Shown piece after piece: positions 16,706-25,069 of a stretch of DNA of 64,000 bases; within the stretch, counting starts at the first letter, position 1; each line of letters opens with the position of its first letter. The DNA comes from an uncultured Duncaniella sp. Its GTDB lineage: Bacteria > Bacteroidota > Bacteroidia > Bacteroidales > Muribaculaceae. The notes under the pieces were generated by a model. That model searched no databases. It worked only from the letters and a program-made list of their open reading frames with translations, and was not told where the DNA came from. Location: NCBI GenBank assembly GCA_958352885.1, contig CATWQI010000010.1, positions 72,312 through 136,311 on the forward strand, read 5' to 3'. Both the position numbers and the translations under genes were made by a program.

Positions 16706-18394
16706 TTATAGAAATGATAGGAATTCACGTTCGTCGGTTGGTTGGGAGTCGGATATTTTTTGGCGCATTCGTCTGCGTGTTGTGTATAGCGTGTTGCGGT
16801 TCAGGTCAAAGAACATTAGAATGACCGGCACCGGCAGCCTCAGCGCCGAGCAGACGAATATGTGGTATTCCTTGTCAGTGAGTTCGGGCATCTGTTTCCG
16901 GAAGCGGCACATGATACCGTTGTTTTCACTGTCGGCAAGATGTTCCAGGAAAGAGTGGAAATCCGGGGTGCTCACGAAGTCCTTAATCTCCCGCTCGGCA
17001 TCCCGAGCGGTCTTGCTTTTGATTGATTCTTTCTGGTTTGATTCGTAATAAGTCTCGCAAAGCACTCTGATTGTGTCGAGGTGTCTGCGTGAAATTGAAA
17101 ATTGCGGAGCAGCGGCATGATGATTGGCTGCCGTAGCGTTGATATCGTCCTGTACGGAGTTGTTCGCGCCCCTCTCGCTAAGGACTGATTCCAGTTCGTT
17201 TGCGAGCGACATAATCTGTTCGTTGTTCCGCTTCCGCTCACGGCGACTATGCCAGATGAAAAGAGATACTGCTATTCCACCTATTAGAATAAGTAGCATA
17301 AGAGCGGTAATCTTCATTACGTCATTCTGATGGATAAGTTCCATCTTCTTAATTACTTCACGATGGTGTTCGTCCACGGAGTTATGTACGTTCTGAAGGA
17401 TTATTTCCCCCAGCACGGAATCAGTTTCGTTATATATGTTTAATAGTTGGAGATATGCACTTTTGTAATCTCCCATTGTATATAGTAACTTATCCGGTAA
17501 TTCTACATAATCGCTGTATTTTGTCTTTGCAGTATCAATATATGCCAAAGCCTTATTATGATTACCGCTTTCCCACAAAGCGTCTATGTAGAGCAAATAT
17601 GTACGAGGAGTGGAATTTTGCGGAAGCAGAGCAAGATGTTTATCATAGCAGTCCAATGCTTTCGAATAATCCTTGAGGCGGTGGTAGCTATGCCCCATAA
17701 TATCATATGCTTCTCCCATGAAAAAAGTGTCAGAACGAATGGTGGTATCATCGAGTATATTATCTGAGATTTTTAACGCATCGTTGTAACGTTGTGCGTT
17801 GTTAAGAGAATTGGCGAGATGTAATTCTTTGTATCTCAGATTGATTGTGTCTCTCGCATTACGAAAGGCAACGCAGGCAAGGCTGTCATATTTTACAGTT
17901 TCAGAATAAGCAAAAATATTGCCGTAAACTTTAGCAATTCCAGATTGAGAGCGTCCGAGCCAGAGTGGCTGATTTAGTGATTCTGCAATATTTTCGGCTT
18001 TTAGCAGATTGGTTATTGCTGGGGCATACTTGTGCGCATTCGTGAGAAGTATTCCCTGATAATAGTGCGCCAGCATCCGTTCATATTGGCTGGCGGATTT
18101 ATGGTCATCGTAATAAGCCGAGGCAATGGAGATTAAAGAGTCTGAAGTCTCATCGATATAATTCTTGTGCCTTGCCTGTGTCAGGTATAGAGCGTAGCGG
18201 GCGAACAGTTTCTCGGATTTAATGCTGGAAGGGTCTATCGAGTCAAGAATTTTCAAGGCGGAGTCGGGACTTGTATCCATGACCCGTACAGCCGTTTCGA
18301 TCCGTCTGCCGGTTTCGCTATTTCCACTGCTGCAACCGCAAAATACGGCTGATGAAATAGAAATAAATACTATGATGAATATTATCGCTCTCAT
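16706..18394 (-). CDS. Membrane-anchored TPR/HTH regulator-like lipoprotein, paralogue A
   Basis: A 562-residue protein. It has a lipoprotein-type signal (SSAVFCGCSSG, probable lipidated C21), TPR-like helical repeats (about 30-340), one membrane helix (about 360-380), a basic juxtamembrane HSRRERKRNN (382-391) and a helical C-terminus. The segment from LTDKEYHIFVCSALRL (505 onward) to RRRMRQKI resembles a LuxR-type HTH. The topology would place the TPRs in the periplasm and the HTH-like part in the cytoplasm, as in Bacteroidota TPR sensor-regulators; this is inferred. It starts 31 bases after the stop of paralogue B and probably shares its promoter. Residues 1-150 and 382-562 match B almost exactly (two differences), while 151-381 are diverged. 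The ligand and targets are unknown. Confidence 0.8.
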   Translation of the reverse strand: MRAIIFIIVFISISSAVFCGCSSGNSETGRRIETAVRVMDTSPDSALKILDSIDPSSIKSEKLFARYALYLTQARHKNYIDETSDSLISIASAYYDDHKSASQYERMLAHYYQGILLTNAHKYAPAITNLLKAENIAESLNQPLWLGRSQSGIAKVYGNIFAYSETVKYDSLACVAFRNARDTINLRYKELHLANSLNNAQRYNDALKISDNILDDTTIRSDTFFMGEAYDIMGHSYHRLKDYSKALDCYDKHLALLPQNSTPRTYLLYIDALWESGNHNKALAYIDTAKTKYSDYVELPDKLLYTMGDYKSAYLQLLNIYNETDSVLGEIILQNVHNSVDEHHREVIKKMELIHQNDVMKITALMLLILIGGIAVSLFIWHSRRERKRNNEQIMSLANELESVLSERGANNSVQDDINATAANHHAAAPQFSISRRHLDTIRVLCETYYESNQKESIKSKTARDAEREIKDFVSTPDFHSFLEHLADSENNGIMCRFRKQMPELTDKEYHIFVCSALRLPVPVILMFFDLNRNTLYTTRRRMRQKISDSQPTDEREFLSFL

Positions 18395-18425
18395 TTAATA
18401 AGATGGCATTAATTGGTTGTGTCGG

Positions 18426-20114
18426 TCAGAGATAGCTAAGGAATTCACGTTCGTCGGTTGGGCGGGAGTCGGATATTTTTTGGCGCATTCGTCTGCGTGT
18501 TGTGTATAGCGTGTTGCGGTTCAGGTCAAAGAACATTAGAATGACCGGCACCGGCAGCCTCAGCGCCGAGCAGACGAATATGTGGTATTCCTTGTCAGTG
18601 AGTTCGGGCATCTGTTTCCGGAAGCGGCACATGATACCGTTGTTTTCACTGTCGGCAAGATGTTCCAGGAAAGAGTGGAAATCCGGGGTGCTCACGAAGT
18701 CCTTAATCTCCCGCTCGGCATCCCGAGCGGTCTTGCTTTTGATTGATTCTTTCTGGTTTGATTCGTAATAAGTCTCGCAAAGCACTCTGATTGTGTCGAG
18801 GTGTCTGCGTGAAATTGAAAATTGCGGAGCAGCGGCATGATGATTGGCTGCCGTAGCGTTGATATCGTCCTGTACGGAGTTGTTCGCGCCCCTCTCGCTA
18901 AGGACTGATTCCAGTTCGTTTGCGAGGGACATAATCTGTTCGTTGTTCCGCTTCCGCTCCCGGCGGCTATGGTGTATGAAAATGAACACCGCTACGCCAA
19001 TGAATATAATGACAAATATCAGAGCGGTTATTTTCGTCATGTCATTCTCGTGGGTAAGCTCCATCTCTTTGAGCTCATATATGCGGTGTTCGTCCACGGA
19101 TTTATGTACGTTCTGAAGGATTATTTCCTCAAGGGCGGAATCGGTTTCCTCATAAATTCGATTTAACTGATGATAGGCTCTGTTGATGTCGCCAATCTCA
19201 TATAAAACCTTAAAAGGAATGTCGGCTTTTTCCCCAAATTTTGCTGTGGCGGAGTCTATCAGTCTGCCTGTAGCATCATGTTCACCTGATAACCAAAGGG
19301 CGTCTATGTAAAGCCAGTATAACTTTGGAGTCAATCTCTCCGGCGATAATTCGATGTATTTACGATAATAATTTGCTGCTTCGTAATAATTATTTAAACT
19401 GTAATGAATATAAGCGATAAGTTCATATGTATAACACATGAATAATGTGTCACCACTATGTTTTGCATCAGAGAGGAGTTTAGTTGCTATTGGCAAAGAT
19501 TCAGCACTGCGGTAGGCATTGTTAAGAGAGTAGGCAAGATCTAATTTTTGATGGCGTAGATTTACGGAGTCGCCATAATTTTTGAACGTTACACAGGCAA
19601 GACTGTCATATTTCACAGCTTCAGAAAAAGAAAAAATATAGCTGTATACCTTTGCAATCCCTGCTTGGGAGCGTCCGAGCCAGAGTGGCTGATTTAGTGA
19701 TTCTGCAATATTTTCGGCTTTTAGCAGATTGGTTATTGCTGGGGCATACTTGTGCGCATTCGTGAGAAGTATTCCCTGATAATAGTGCGCCAGCATCCGT
19801 TCATATTGGCTGGCGGATTTATGGTCATCGTAATAAGCCGAGGCAATGGAGATTAAAGAGTCTGAAGTCTCATCGATATAATTCTTGTGCCTTGCCTGTG
19901 TCAGGTATAGAGCGTAGCGGGCGAACAGTTTCTCGGATTTAATGCTGGAAGGGTCTATCGAGTCAAGAATTTTCAAGGCGGAGTCGGGACTTGTATCCAT
20001 GACCCGTACAGCCGTTTCGATCCGTCTGCCGGTTTCGCTATTTCCACTGCTGCAACCGCAAAATACGGCTGATGAAATAGAAATAAATACTATGATGAAT
20101 ATTATCGCTCTCAT
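18426..20114 (-). CDS. Membrane-anchored TPR/HTH regulator-like lipoprotein, paralogue B
   Basis: Tandem duplicate of the downstream gene with the same length (562 aa) and layout: signal with C21, TPR-like repeats, membrane helix at about 360-380 (IFVIIFIGVAVFIFI), basic stretch and LuxR-like C-terminal HTH. The first 450 coding bases and about the last 540 are nearly identical to paralogue A. The central 690 bases differ strongly, including the membrane helix. It has its own consensus promoter at 20187-20217. Because only the TPR centre differs, the two may sense different ligands through a common output. Whether the HTH binds DNA is untested. Confidence 0.8.
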   Translation of the reverse strand: MRAIIFIIVFISISSAVFCGCSSGNSETGRRIETAVRVMDTSPDSALKILDSIDPSSIKSEKLFARYALYLTQARHKNYIDETSDSLISIASAYYDDHKSASQYERMLAHYYQGILLTNAHKYAPAITNLLKAENIAESLNQPLWLGRSQAGIAKVYSYIFSFSEAVKYDSLACVTFKNYGDSVNLRHQKLDLAYSLNNAYRSAESLPIATKLLSDAKHSGDTLFMCYTYELIAYIHYSLNNYYEAANYYRKYIELSPERLTPKLYWLYIDALWLSGEHDATGRLIDSATAKFGEKADIPFKVLYEIGDINRAYHQLNRIYEETDSALEEIILQNVHKSVDEHRIYELKEMELTHENDMTKITALIFVIIFIGVAVFIFIHHSRRERKRNNEQIMSLANELESVLSERGANNSVQDDINATAANHHAAAPQFSISRRHLDTIRVLCETYYESNQKESIKSKTARDAEREIKDFVSTPDFHSFLEHLADSENNGIMCRFRKQMPELTDKEYHIFVCSALRLPVPVILMFFDLNRNTLYTTRRRMRQKISDSRPTDEREFLSYL

Positions 20115-20186
20115 TTAATAATATAAAATAGGTGGGTATAGGTCTATATTAAATATGTGTCGTCCGGGTGAGATGACGGTTATATG

Positions 20187-20217
20187 CAAAATTATGACAT
20201 AATAATCCGGATTCCAA
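20187..20217 (-). promoter_or_regulatory. Promoter of the tandem TPR/HTH genes
   Basis: On the minus strand TTG at 20217-20215, 20 bases, then TAATTTTG at 20194-20187. The leader to the ATG at 20114 is about 65 bases. No comparable promoter is seen before paralogue A. Confidence 0.68.
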
Positions 20218-20250
20218 ATATTTTTGGATTAAAATTAAAGATGTGGAATT

Positions 20251-20450
20251 TAAGTAACTCTTCAAAATTAAACGATATAATGGACATAAGTAACACCTAT
20301 GGATGATCTTTTATACTCTCTGCGGTTTTATTCCGGTCAGAATCAAGTTCTTCATCGGTCGTTTATATCTATAAACTCCCTCTTCAGTCCTCGATTCCGC
20401 CTCTGAATAAATCCCGCATATAGTATAAATTAATTTTTCAGAGTTACTTA
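20251..20450 (+). mobile_element. 200-bp MITE-like repeat, copy 2
   Basis: Identical by eye to copy 3 and one base different from copy 1. It has the same 11-bp inverted ends with terminal TA. It lies in the 629-base gap between the TPR regulators and the small secreted protein gene, about 35 bases behind the -33 box of the TPR promoter. The rest of this gap (20451-20680) is AT-rich with no supported gene. With copy 3 it flanks the genes at 20744 and 21252 in direct orientation. Confidence 0.8.
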
Positions 20451-20684
20451 GTCGGAATAATCTTAACGCTTAGTATTATCTGCAGAAATAATACCAAAAA
20501 TTGCGCATATAACATAATTTAACTTATTTGTGATTAAAAGTTAATTCTTTCGGGCGTGTTCAATGATACGATAAATGCCGATAGAATATGACTGAAATTG
20601 ATGAACATTTTTTATTGATTGTTCATTGTGGTATTTATTTGTAAATCAGTGGTTTATGAAGGGATGAACAATCTTTAAAAAGCC

Positions 20685-20715
20685 TTGCACACTCAAAAAA
20701 TCCGCTCTAATTTTG
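20685..20715 (+). promoter_or_regulatory. Promoter of the small secreted protein gene
   Basis: TTG at 20685-20687, a 20-base spacer and TAATTTTG at 20708-20715, 28 bases before the ATG at 20744. This is a near-perfect Bacteroidota promoter with a very short leader. Confidence 0.7.
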
Positions 20716-20743
20716 CCAGTGAAAACAAAAAACAATAAAAATT

Positions 20744-21097
20744 ATGAGACTAAAAACAATATTAATTTCAGTCCTATTATCAGGGACATTGCTTACTCCC
20801 GGTAATGTTAATGCGGATAATTGTATTAAAAAAACTAATGTTCCTGGTAACACTAAGCCACGTGATACCGGTAGTATTATAGAATACAGTGTCAGTAATG
20901 GTATCCTTGCTTTCTTGCCGTCACCATTTTATAATACACTATGTGTTACGGTGGAATCCGAAGAAACGGGAGAGATGTGGTGTGGAGTTGTAACATCCGA
21001 TAATCTCTCAATGTCATTCACAAGTGAAAGCGGAATCTATACCCTGACCTGCATTACCGAGGATGGTACGGAATATACATCCACATTCATTCAGTAA
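20744..21097 (+). CDS. Small secreted protein, DUF3244-like
   Basis: A 117-residue protein with a clear signal peptide (about 1-25, ending NVNA). The mature part of about 92 residues is beta-rich, with four cysteines that could form two disulfides. The pattern LCVTVESEETGEMWCGVV followed by SGIYTLTCITEDG resembles the DUF3244 Ig-like secreted proteins of Bacteroides, but the match is by eye and tentative. It has its own promoter. It is followed after 154 bases by a glycine-zipper lipoprotein gene, and both lie between direct copies of the 200-bp repeat. No function is known. A secreted ligand for the adjacent TPR sensors is a speculative option. Confidence 0.65.
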   Translation: MRLKTILISVLLSGTLLTPGNVNADNCIKKTNVPGNTKPRDTGSIIEYSVSNGILAFLPSPFYNTLCVTVESEETGEMWCGVVTSDNLSMSFTSESGIYTLTCITEDGTEYTSTFIQ

Positions 21098-21192
21098 ATC
21101 AATCAGAAAATTGTAATCCGGACACAATATAAAAACGCTCTCATCACAGAGAAACCTTAAGTTTGTTTAATCCAATCCATTGCCGTCAGAAC

Positions 21193-21234
21193 CGGGCTTC
21201 CATGCGGCAAATGGATAATCAAGAAGGAAGCCCG
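21193..21234 (+). terminator. Hairpin between the two repeat-flanked genes
   Basis: CGGGCTTCC (21193-21201) and GGAAGCCCG (21226-21234) form a perfect 9-bp stem ending 17 bases before the ATG of the next gene. It could terminate the first gene, or act as a leader structure masking the second gene's start. It has no clear U-run. Confidence 0.4.
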
Positions 21235-21251
21235 ATAAGATAATTTTAGTA

Positions 21252-22229
21252 ATGAAAAATCTATTAGTACCCGCCGCATTATTTATTGGATTCCTGTTAG
21301 TATCTTGCTCTGCTGAAGACGAGCCGAAGAACTTGCCTTACCGCGAAGGAGAACAATTGGAAACATCAAAGATTATAGGTGAGATTCAAGATGTGAATAA
21401 TAGTTTCACAGCTTCGCAAGGAAATATCCGTTCACGAGGATCCAGGGGAGGAGCAAGCATAACATCGGCTGATATCAAAGGTGCATACCAGGGGTATAAA
21501 ATCGGAGCAAAAATAGGCTCGTTTATCGGCAGTTTTTTTGGTGGAGGCGGTGCCTCGGCAGGAAAAGGAATCGGTGGTTTTATCGGTGGCGCAGCCGGTG
21601 GTATTTCAAGTTCGTATAATGAATGGAAAAAGCTGACCGGCTGTGGCGGAATAGAAGCACCATCAATACCAGAGGTCACAAGTGCCTATTGTTCAATAAA
21701 GGGTGATATCGAATCCAGTCGAGCTTCGGAGGAAGGAACAGCGTATGTGGGATGTCTAAACCTGCCATACTATGCAGTCTCAATAGAGGATCTCGGGGTG
21801 ATTCATAATGGGGCATTGGATATACTCAGGAATCAAGGAGGGGATGTTATCATGCCTTTTGGACTCGAATTAGACACTCCGGTTGCTCCCGCCGAGGAGG
21901 CTTACCAGTTGTCAGCATTGGAAATGGCTGTGCTTGACTCAGATGAATTTGTGAACTATTACAATGAAAGCGCGGCATCGATTTACGAAGATGATTACAA
22001 CTTTGTCATCACATCAGACAGCACTGTGGCAGACCAAATCATGAAGCTCTATCTTGACGGTATGGAGAGCATTGGCGATTCCGGTTTTCAAAGTGTAGTG
22101 GATTTTACTAATGAATACATAGCAATCGTCGCTAACAGTAGCGAACTCCTTGACATAGAGAAGGAAAATCTTTATGCTGCGTTCTCGGTCGCCGTATATA
22201 GCTACTTGTATTGGTCAGAGAACTATTAG
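21252..22229 (+). CDS. Glycine-zipper lipoprotein, unknown function
   Basis: A 325-residue lipoprotein with signal and lipobox LLVSC (C19). Residues 77-119 form a long glycine-rich, small-residue hydrophobic stretch (KIGAKIGSFIGSFFGGGG, then GGFIGGAAGG), a glycine-zipper pattern seen in proteins that insert into or pack within membranes. The following 200 residues are acidic and mostly helical, ending in an aromatic tail (YSYLYWSENY). I do not recognise a named family. Similar layouts occur in Bacteroidota surface lipoproteins of unknown role. It is co-oriented with the secreted small protein gene and ends just before a hairpin and repeat copy 3. A membrane-active role is conceivable but only inferred from the zipper. 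Confidence 0.6.
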   Translation: MKNLLVPAALFIGFLLVSCSAEDEPKNLPYREGEQLETSKIIGEIQDVNNSFTASQGNIRSRGSRGGASITSADIKGAYQGYKIGAKIGSFIGSFFGGGGASAGKGIGGFIGGAAGGISSSYNEWKKLTGCGGIEAPSIPEVTSAYCSIKGDIESSRASEEGTAYVGCLNLPYYAVSIEDLGVIHNGALDILRNQGGDVIMPFGLELDTPVAPAEEAYQLSALEMAVLDSDEFVNYYNESAASIYEDDYNFVITSDSTVADQIMKLYLDGMESIGDSGFQSVVDFTNEYIAIVANSSELLDIEKENLYAAFSVAVYSYLYWSENY

Positions 22230-22282
22230 CGGACACTTGCGTACAGATAACGAATATTCTCAAAAAATGTGTAACTATATCC

Positions 22283-22314
22283 CCCGGCTTAGCGTCGAGA
22301 GATGCGGAGCCGGG
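22283..22314 (+). terminator. Hairpin terminator after the glycine-zipper lipoprotein
   Basis: CCCGGCT at 22283-22289 pairs with AGCCGGG at 22308-22314, followed by AATTCT. It is located 54 bases past the stop codon and 15 bases before repeat copy 3. Confidence 0.5.
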
Positions 22315-22329
22315 AATTCTAAAAGTATT

Positions 22330-22529
22330 TAAGTAACTCTTCAAAATTAAACGATATAATGGACATAAGTAACACCTATGGATGATCTTTTATACTCTCT
22401 GCGGTTTTATTCCGGTCAGAATCAAGTTCTTCATCGGTCGTTTATATCTATAAACTCCCTCTTCAGTCCTCGATTCCGCCTCTGAATAAATCCCGCATAT
22501 AGTATAAATTAATTTTTCAGAGTTACTTA
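22330..22529 (+). mobile_element. 200-bp MITE-like repeat, copy 3
   Basis: Identical by eye to copy 2, same orientation, with 11-bp inverted ends and terminal TA. Its right end lies 12 bases from the -33 box of a consensus promoter (22541-22572). A 64-codon frame on the minus strand that runs across it is not credible as a gene. Confidence 0.8.
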
Positions 22530-22540
22530 TAGTAAAATAA

Positions 22541-22572
22541 TTTGGAATCGGAATGCGATTATTGTATTTTTG
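22541..22572 (+). promoter_or_regulatory. Promoter of the small membrane protein gene
   Basis: TTTG at 22541-22544, a 20-base spacer and TATTTTTG at 22565-22572. The start codon at 22637 is about 65 bases downstream. Confidence 0.65.
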
Positions 22573-22636
22573 CAATGAAAACAACCCCGAAGCTTCCAGC
22601 TTAAAAAATTTATAACACCATAAAATATAACTCGGT

Positions 22637-23014
22637 ATGATTAGATCTTATTTATCCTCGTCCATAATGGTCAGCAAGATTGCATTTGCCCTCGGGTGGG
22701 TGCTGCTTATATACATGTCATTAATGCCCGATTCGCTGGCGATAGAAATATCAATGGCGCTACTCGTCGTTCTGTTTATCATATCATCAATAATGTGTGT
22801 GATGGAACACGGAAAGCTGTCATCCATCTTCTATGAAATCAGCCGTAACAAGTTGCTTGACATAGTGCCGTCACTGGCGTGGATTGCAGGTATGATAACG
22901 GTTTCAGTGACGGATGACTCCGTGATTAAGGAGTCAATCGGCAATGTAGCGACCGTGATACTCATAGTCGGGCTCGTATTGTACCCGTCTCCTCAAGTAG
23001 AGGATGACCTGTGA
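22637..23014 (+). CDS. Small four-helix membrane protein, unknown
   Basis: A 125-residue protein with about four hydrophobic segments (SKIAFALGWVLLIYMSL, ISMALLVVLFIISSIMCVM, LAWIAGMITVSV, VATVILIVGLVLY) and short loops. No family was recognised. The promoter is consensus and a strong terminator follows, so it is probably a real single-gene unit. It lies between a MITE copy and the core genes yqeY/serS. Its location next to the repeat suggests accessory status, but codon use gives no clear contrast. Confidence 0.6.
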   Translation: MIRSYLSSSIMVSKIAFALGWVLLIYMSLMPDSLAIEISMALLVVLFIISSIMCVMEHGKLSSIFYEISRNKLLDIVPSLAWIAGMITVSVTDDSVIKESIGNVATVILIVGLVLYPSPQVEDDL

Positions 23015-23060
23015 TTTTTTCATGCCGCAGAACCGTACGGCGAGTCATTGAAAAACGTAT

Positions 23061-23095
23061 ACTTCCCCGCCAGATGTGAAAAATGGCGGGGAAGT
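23061..23095 (+). terminator. Strong hairpin terminator
   Basis: ACTTCCCCGCCA (23061-23072) and TGGCGGGGAAGT (23084-23095) form a perfect 12-bp GC-rich stem with an 11-base loop, then TTCGTTATATA. It closes the small membrane protein gene ahead of the YqeY-like gene. Confidence 0.8.
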
Positions 23096-23155
23096 TTCGT
23101 TATATAATCAAATTTATATGTAAATTTGTGGCTCTAAACACATATAATAAAAGAT

Positions 23156-23608
23156 ATGGACTTGTTTGATAAAATCTCGGCAGACATCAAAGCCGCTATG
23201 CTTGCCCGCGAGAAAGTGCGTCTTGAGACCCTTCGCGGCATCAAAAAAGAGTTTCTGGAAGCCAAGACAGCCAAGGGTGGCGACGGAACACTCTCGGACG
23301 AGGCTGCCACAAAGATTCTTGCCAAGATGGCAAAGCAGCGCCGCGAGACAGCACAGATTTATGACGAGCAGAACCGCATGGAGCTAAGGGACAATGAACT
23401 TGCCGAGGCTGCGGTGATAGAGGAGTATCTCCCCAAGCAGCTAACCGACGAGGAACTCACCGGAGAACTGAAGAAAATCATAGCCCAGGTGGGTGCGACC
23501 TCGCCAAAGGAGATGGGCAAGGTAATGGGCGTGGCATCAAAGGCTCTTGCGGGAAAAGCCGACGGCAAGGCCATATCGGCAAAGGTCAAGGAGCTCCTCA
23601 ATAATTAA
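23156..23608 (+). CDS. GatB/YqeY domain protein
   Basis: A 150-residue YqeY-like protein related to the C-terminal tRNA-binding helical domain of GatB amidotransferase. It is predicted to bind tRNA, but no reaction is assigned. Conserved helices are MDLFDKISADIKAAMLARE, YDEQNRMELRDNELAEAAVI (about 64-83) and EMGKVMGVASKALAGKADGK (about 119-138). A -7-like TAAATTTG lies at 23121-23128. It sits 35 bases before serS, consistent with a tRNA-linked operon. Confidence 0.93.
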   Translation: MDLFDKISADIKAAMLAREKVRLETLRGIKKEFLEAKTAKGGDGTLSDEAATKILAKMAKQRRETAQIYDEQNRMELRDNELAEAAVIEEYLPKQLTDEELTGELKKIIAQVGATSPKEMGKVMGVASKALAGKADGKAISAKVKELLNN

Positions 23609-23643
23609 GGATACAATATAATTCAGAAAAGATACAGAAAGAA

Positions 23644-24915
23644 ATGCTTACGCTACAACAGATAAAAGAGGATCCCGAACGGGTGATAGCCCGTCTCGCC
23701 GTGAAAGGTTTTGACGGCAAACAGGGTGTAAACGATGTGATAGACTTTGATGACGAGCGCCGAAGCCTTCAGTTTCAGAATGACAATCTGTCAGCCGAAC
23801 TCAAGAAGTATGCCGACTCAATAGGCAAACTTATGAAGGAGGGGAGAGCTGATGAGGCAAACGAGGCAAAAAAGAAGGTGGCTGAAATCAAGGCGGAGCA
23901 GAAGGAGATAGCCGATCGTCTGACCGTGACCGAGAATGCTATCCGTGACATACTCCTCGGGATGCCCAACGTGCCATGCGACGCTGTGCCCGAAGGGAAG
24001 AGCGCGGAGGACAACGTGGTGGAAAAGACCGGAGGTAAGATGCCGGAGTTGCCCGCCGATGCGCTACCTCACTGGGAGCTCGCCAAGAAGTACAATCTTA
24101 TCAACTTTGACCTTGGGGTGAAGATAACCGGTCCCGGTTTTCCGGTGTATATCGGCAAGGGAGCCCGTCTGCAGCGCGCATTGATACAGTTTTTCCTCGA
24201 TGAGGCAGGGAAGGCCGGTTACCTCGAAATACAGCCGCCTTATGTGGTGAACGAGGCATCGGGCTATGGCACAGGTCAGCTTCCCGACAAGGAGGGGCAG
24301 ATGTATCTTATCAACGAAGATAAGCTCTATCTAATCCCTACAGCCGAGGTGCCTGTCACCAATCTCTATCGTGACGTCATTATCCCCGGCGAGCAGCTTC
24401 CGATAAAGAACTGCGCATACTCGGCTTGCTTCCGCCGCGAGGCAGGCTCCTATGGCAAGGATGTGCGCGGCCTTAACCGTCTGCACCAGTTTGACAAGGT
24501 GGAGATAGTGCGCATCGAGAAGCCGGAGAATTCATACGCCGCGCTTGAAGAGATGAAGGACCATGTGCAGGGACTCGTGGAAAAACTCGGGTTGCCATGG
24601 CACATACTCCGTCTGTGTGGCGGAGACATGAGCTTCACCTCGTCAATAACCTTTGACTTCGAGGTTTACTCCGCCGCCCAGGGCAGATGGCTCGAGGTTT
24701 CGTCGGTATCCAACTTCGAGACCTATCAGGCAAACCGTCTGAAGTGCCGCTACCGTGGAGAGGACAAGAAGACCCATCTCTGCCATACGCTCAACGGCTC
24801 TGCGCTTGCATTGCCCCGAATCGTGGCAGCCATTCTGGAAAACAATCAGACACCTGACGGCATCGTGGTGCCCGAATGTCTGCGCAAGTATACAGGATTT
24901 GACATCATCGACTGA
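23644..24915 (+). CDS. serS: Seryl-tRNA synthetase
   Basis: Class II aminoacyl-tRNA synthetase (423 aa, full length). The N-terminal long coiled-coil arm spans about 28-105 (ELKKYADSIGKLMKEG). The catalytic domain carries TAEVPVTNLYRD (about 237-248), motif 2 FRREAGSYGKDVRGLNRLHQ (about 262-281) and motif 3 LALPRIVAAILENNQ (about 389-403). It is probably co-transcribed with the YqeY-like gene and followed by a hairpin at 24941-24973. Confidence 0.98.
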   Translation: MLTLQQIKEDPERVIARLAVKGFDGKQGVNDVIDFDDERRSLQFQNDNLSAELKKYADSIGKLMKEGRADEANEAKKKVAEIKAEQKEIADRLTVTENAIRDILLGMPNVPCDAVPEGKSAEDNVVEKTGGKMPELPADALPHWELAKKYNLINFDLGVKITGPGFPVYIGKGARLQRALIQFFLDEAGKAGYLEIQPPYVVNEASGYGTGQLPDKEGQMYLINEDKLYLIPTAEVPVTNLYRDVIIPGEQLPIKNCAYSACFRREAGSYGKDVRGLNRLHQFDKVEIVRIEKPENSYAALEEMKDHVQGLVEKLGLPWHILRLCGGDMSFTSSITFDFEVYSAAQGRWLEVSSVSNFETYQANRLKCRYRGEDKKTHLCHTLNGSALALPRIVAAILENNQTPDGIVVPECLRKYTGFDIID

Positions 24916-24940
24916 CAGGGCTTGATGCGATAATCAGGAT

Positions 24941-24973
24941 AAAAGGGGTGTTGCCATCCGGCTCACCCCCTTT
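24941..24973 (+). terminator. Terminator after serS
   Basis: AAAAGGGGTG (24941-24950) pairs with CACCCCCTTT (24964-24973) apart from one bulged base, followed by GTCGTAC. It lies 25 bases after the serS stop codon. Confidence 0.6.
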
Positions 24974-25069
24974 GTCGTACATTGCCCGGATGCGTGGCAG
25001 AACATTGTAAGTCGGTGGACGTTTTCAATGTAGAAACAGTTCCACATCAATTTTAATTCAGTAAAAGTT

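Noticed and set aside
22390..22584. 64-codon minus-strand frame across repeat copy 3
   Set aside because: Only part of it lies in the repeat. The flanking half is unique, and the frame is not kept at the other two copies, so it is not a conserved gene of the element.
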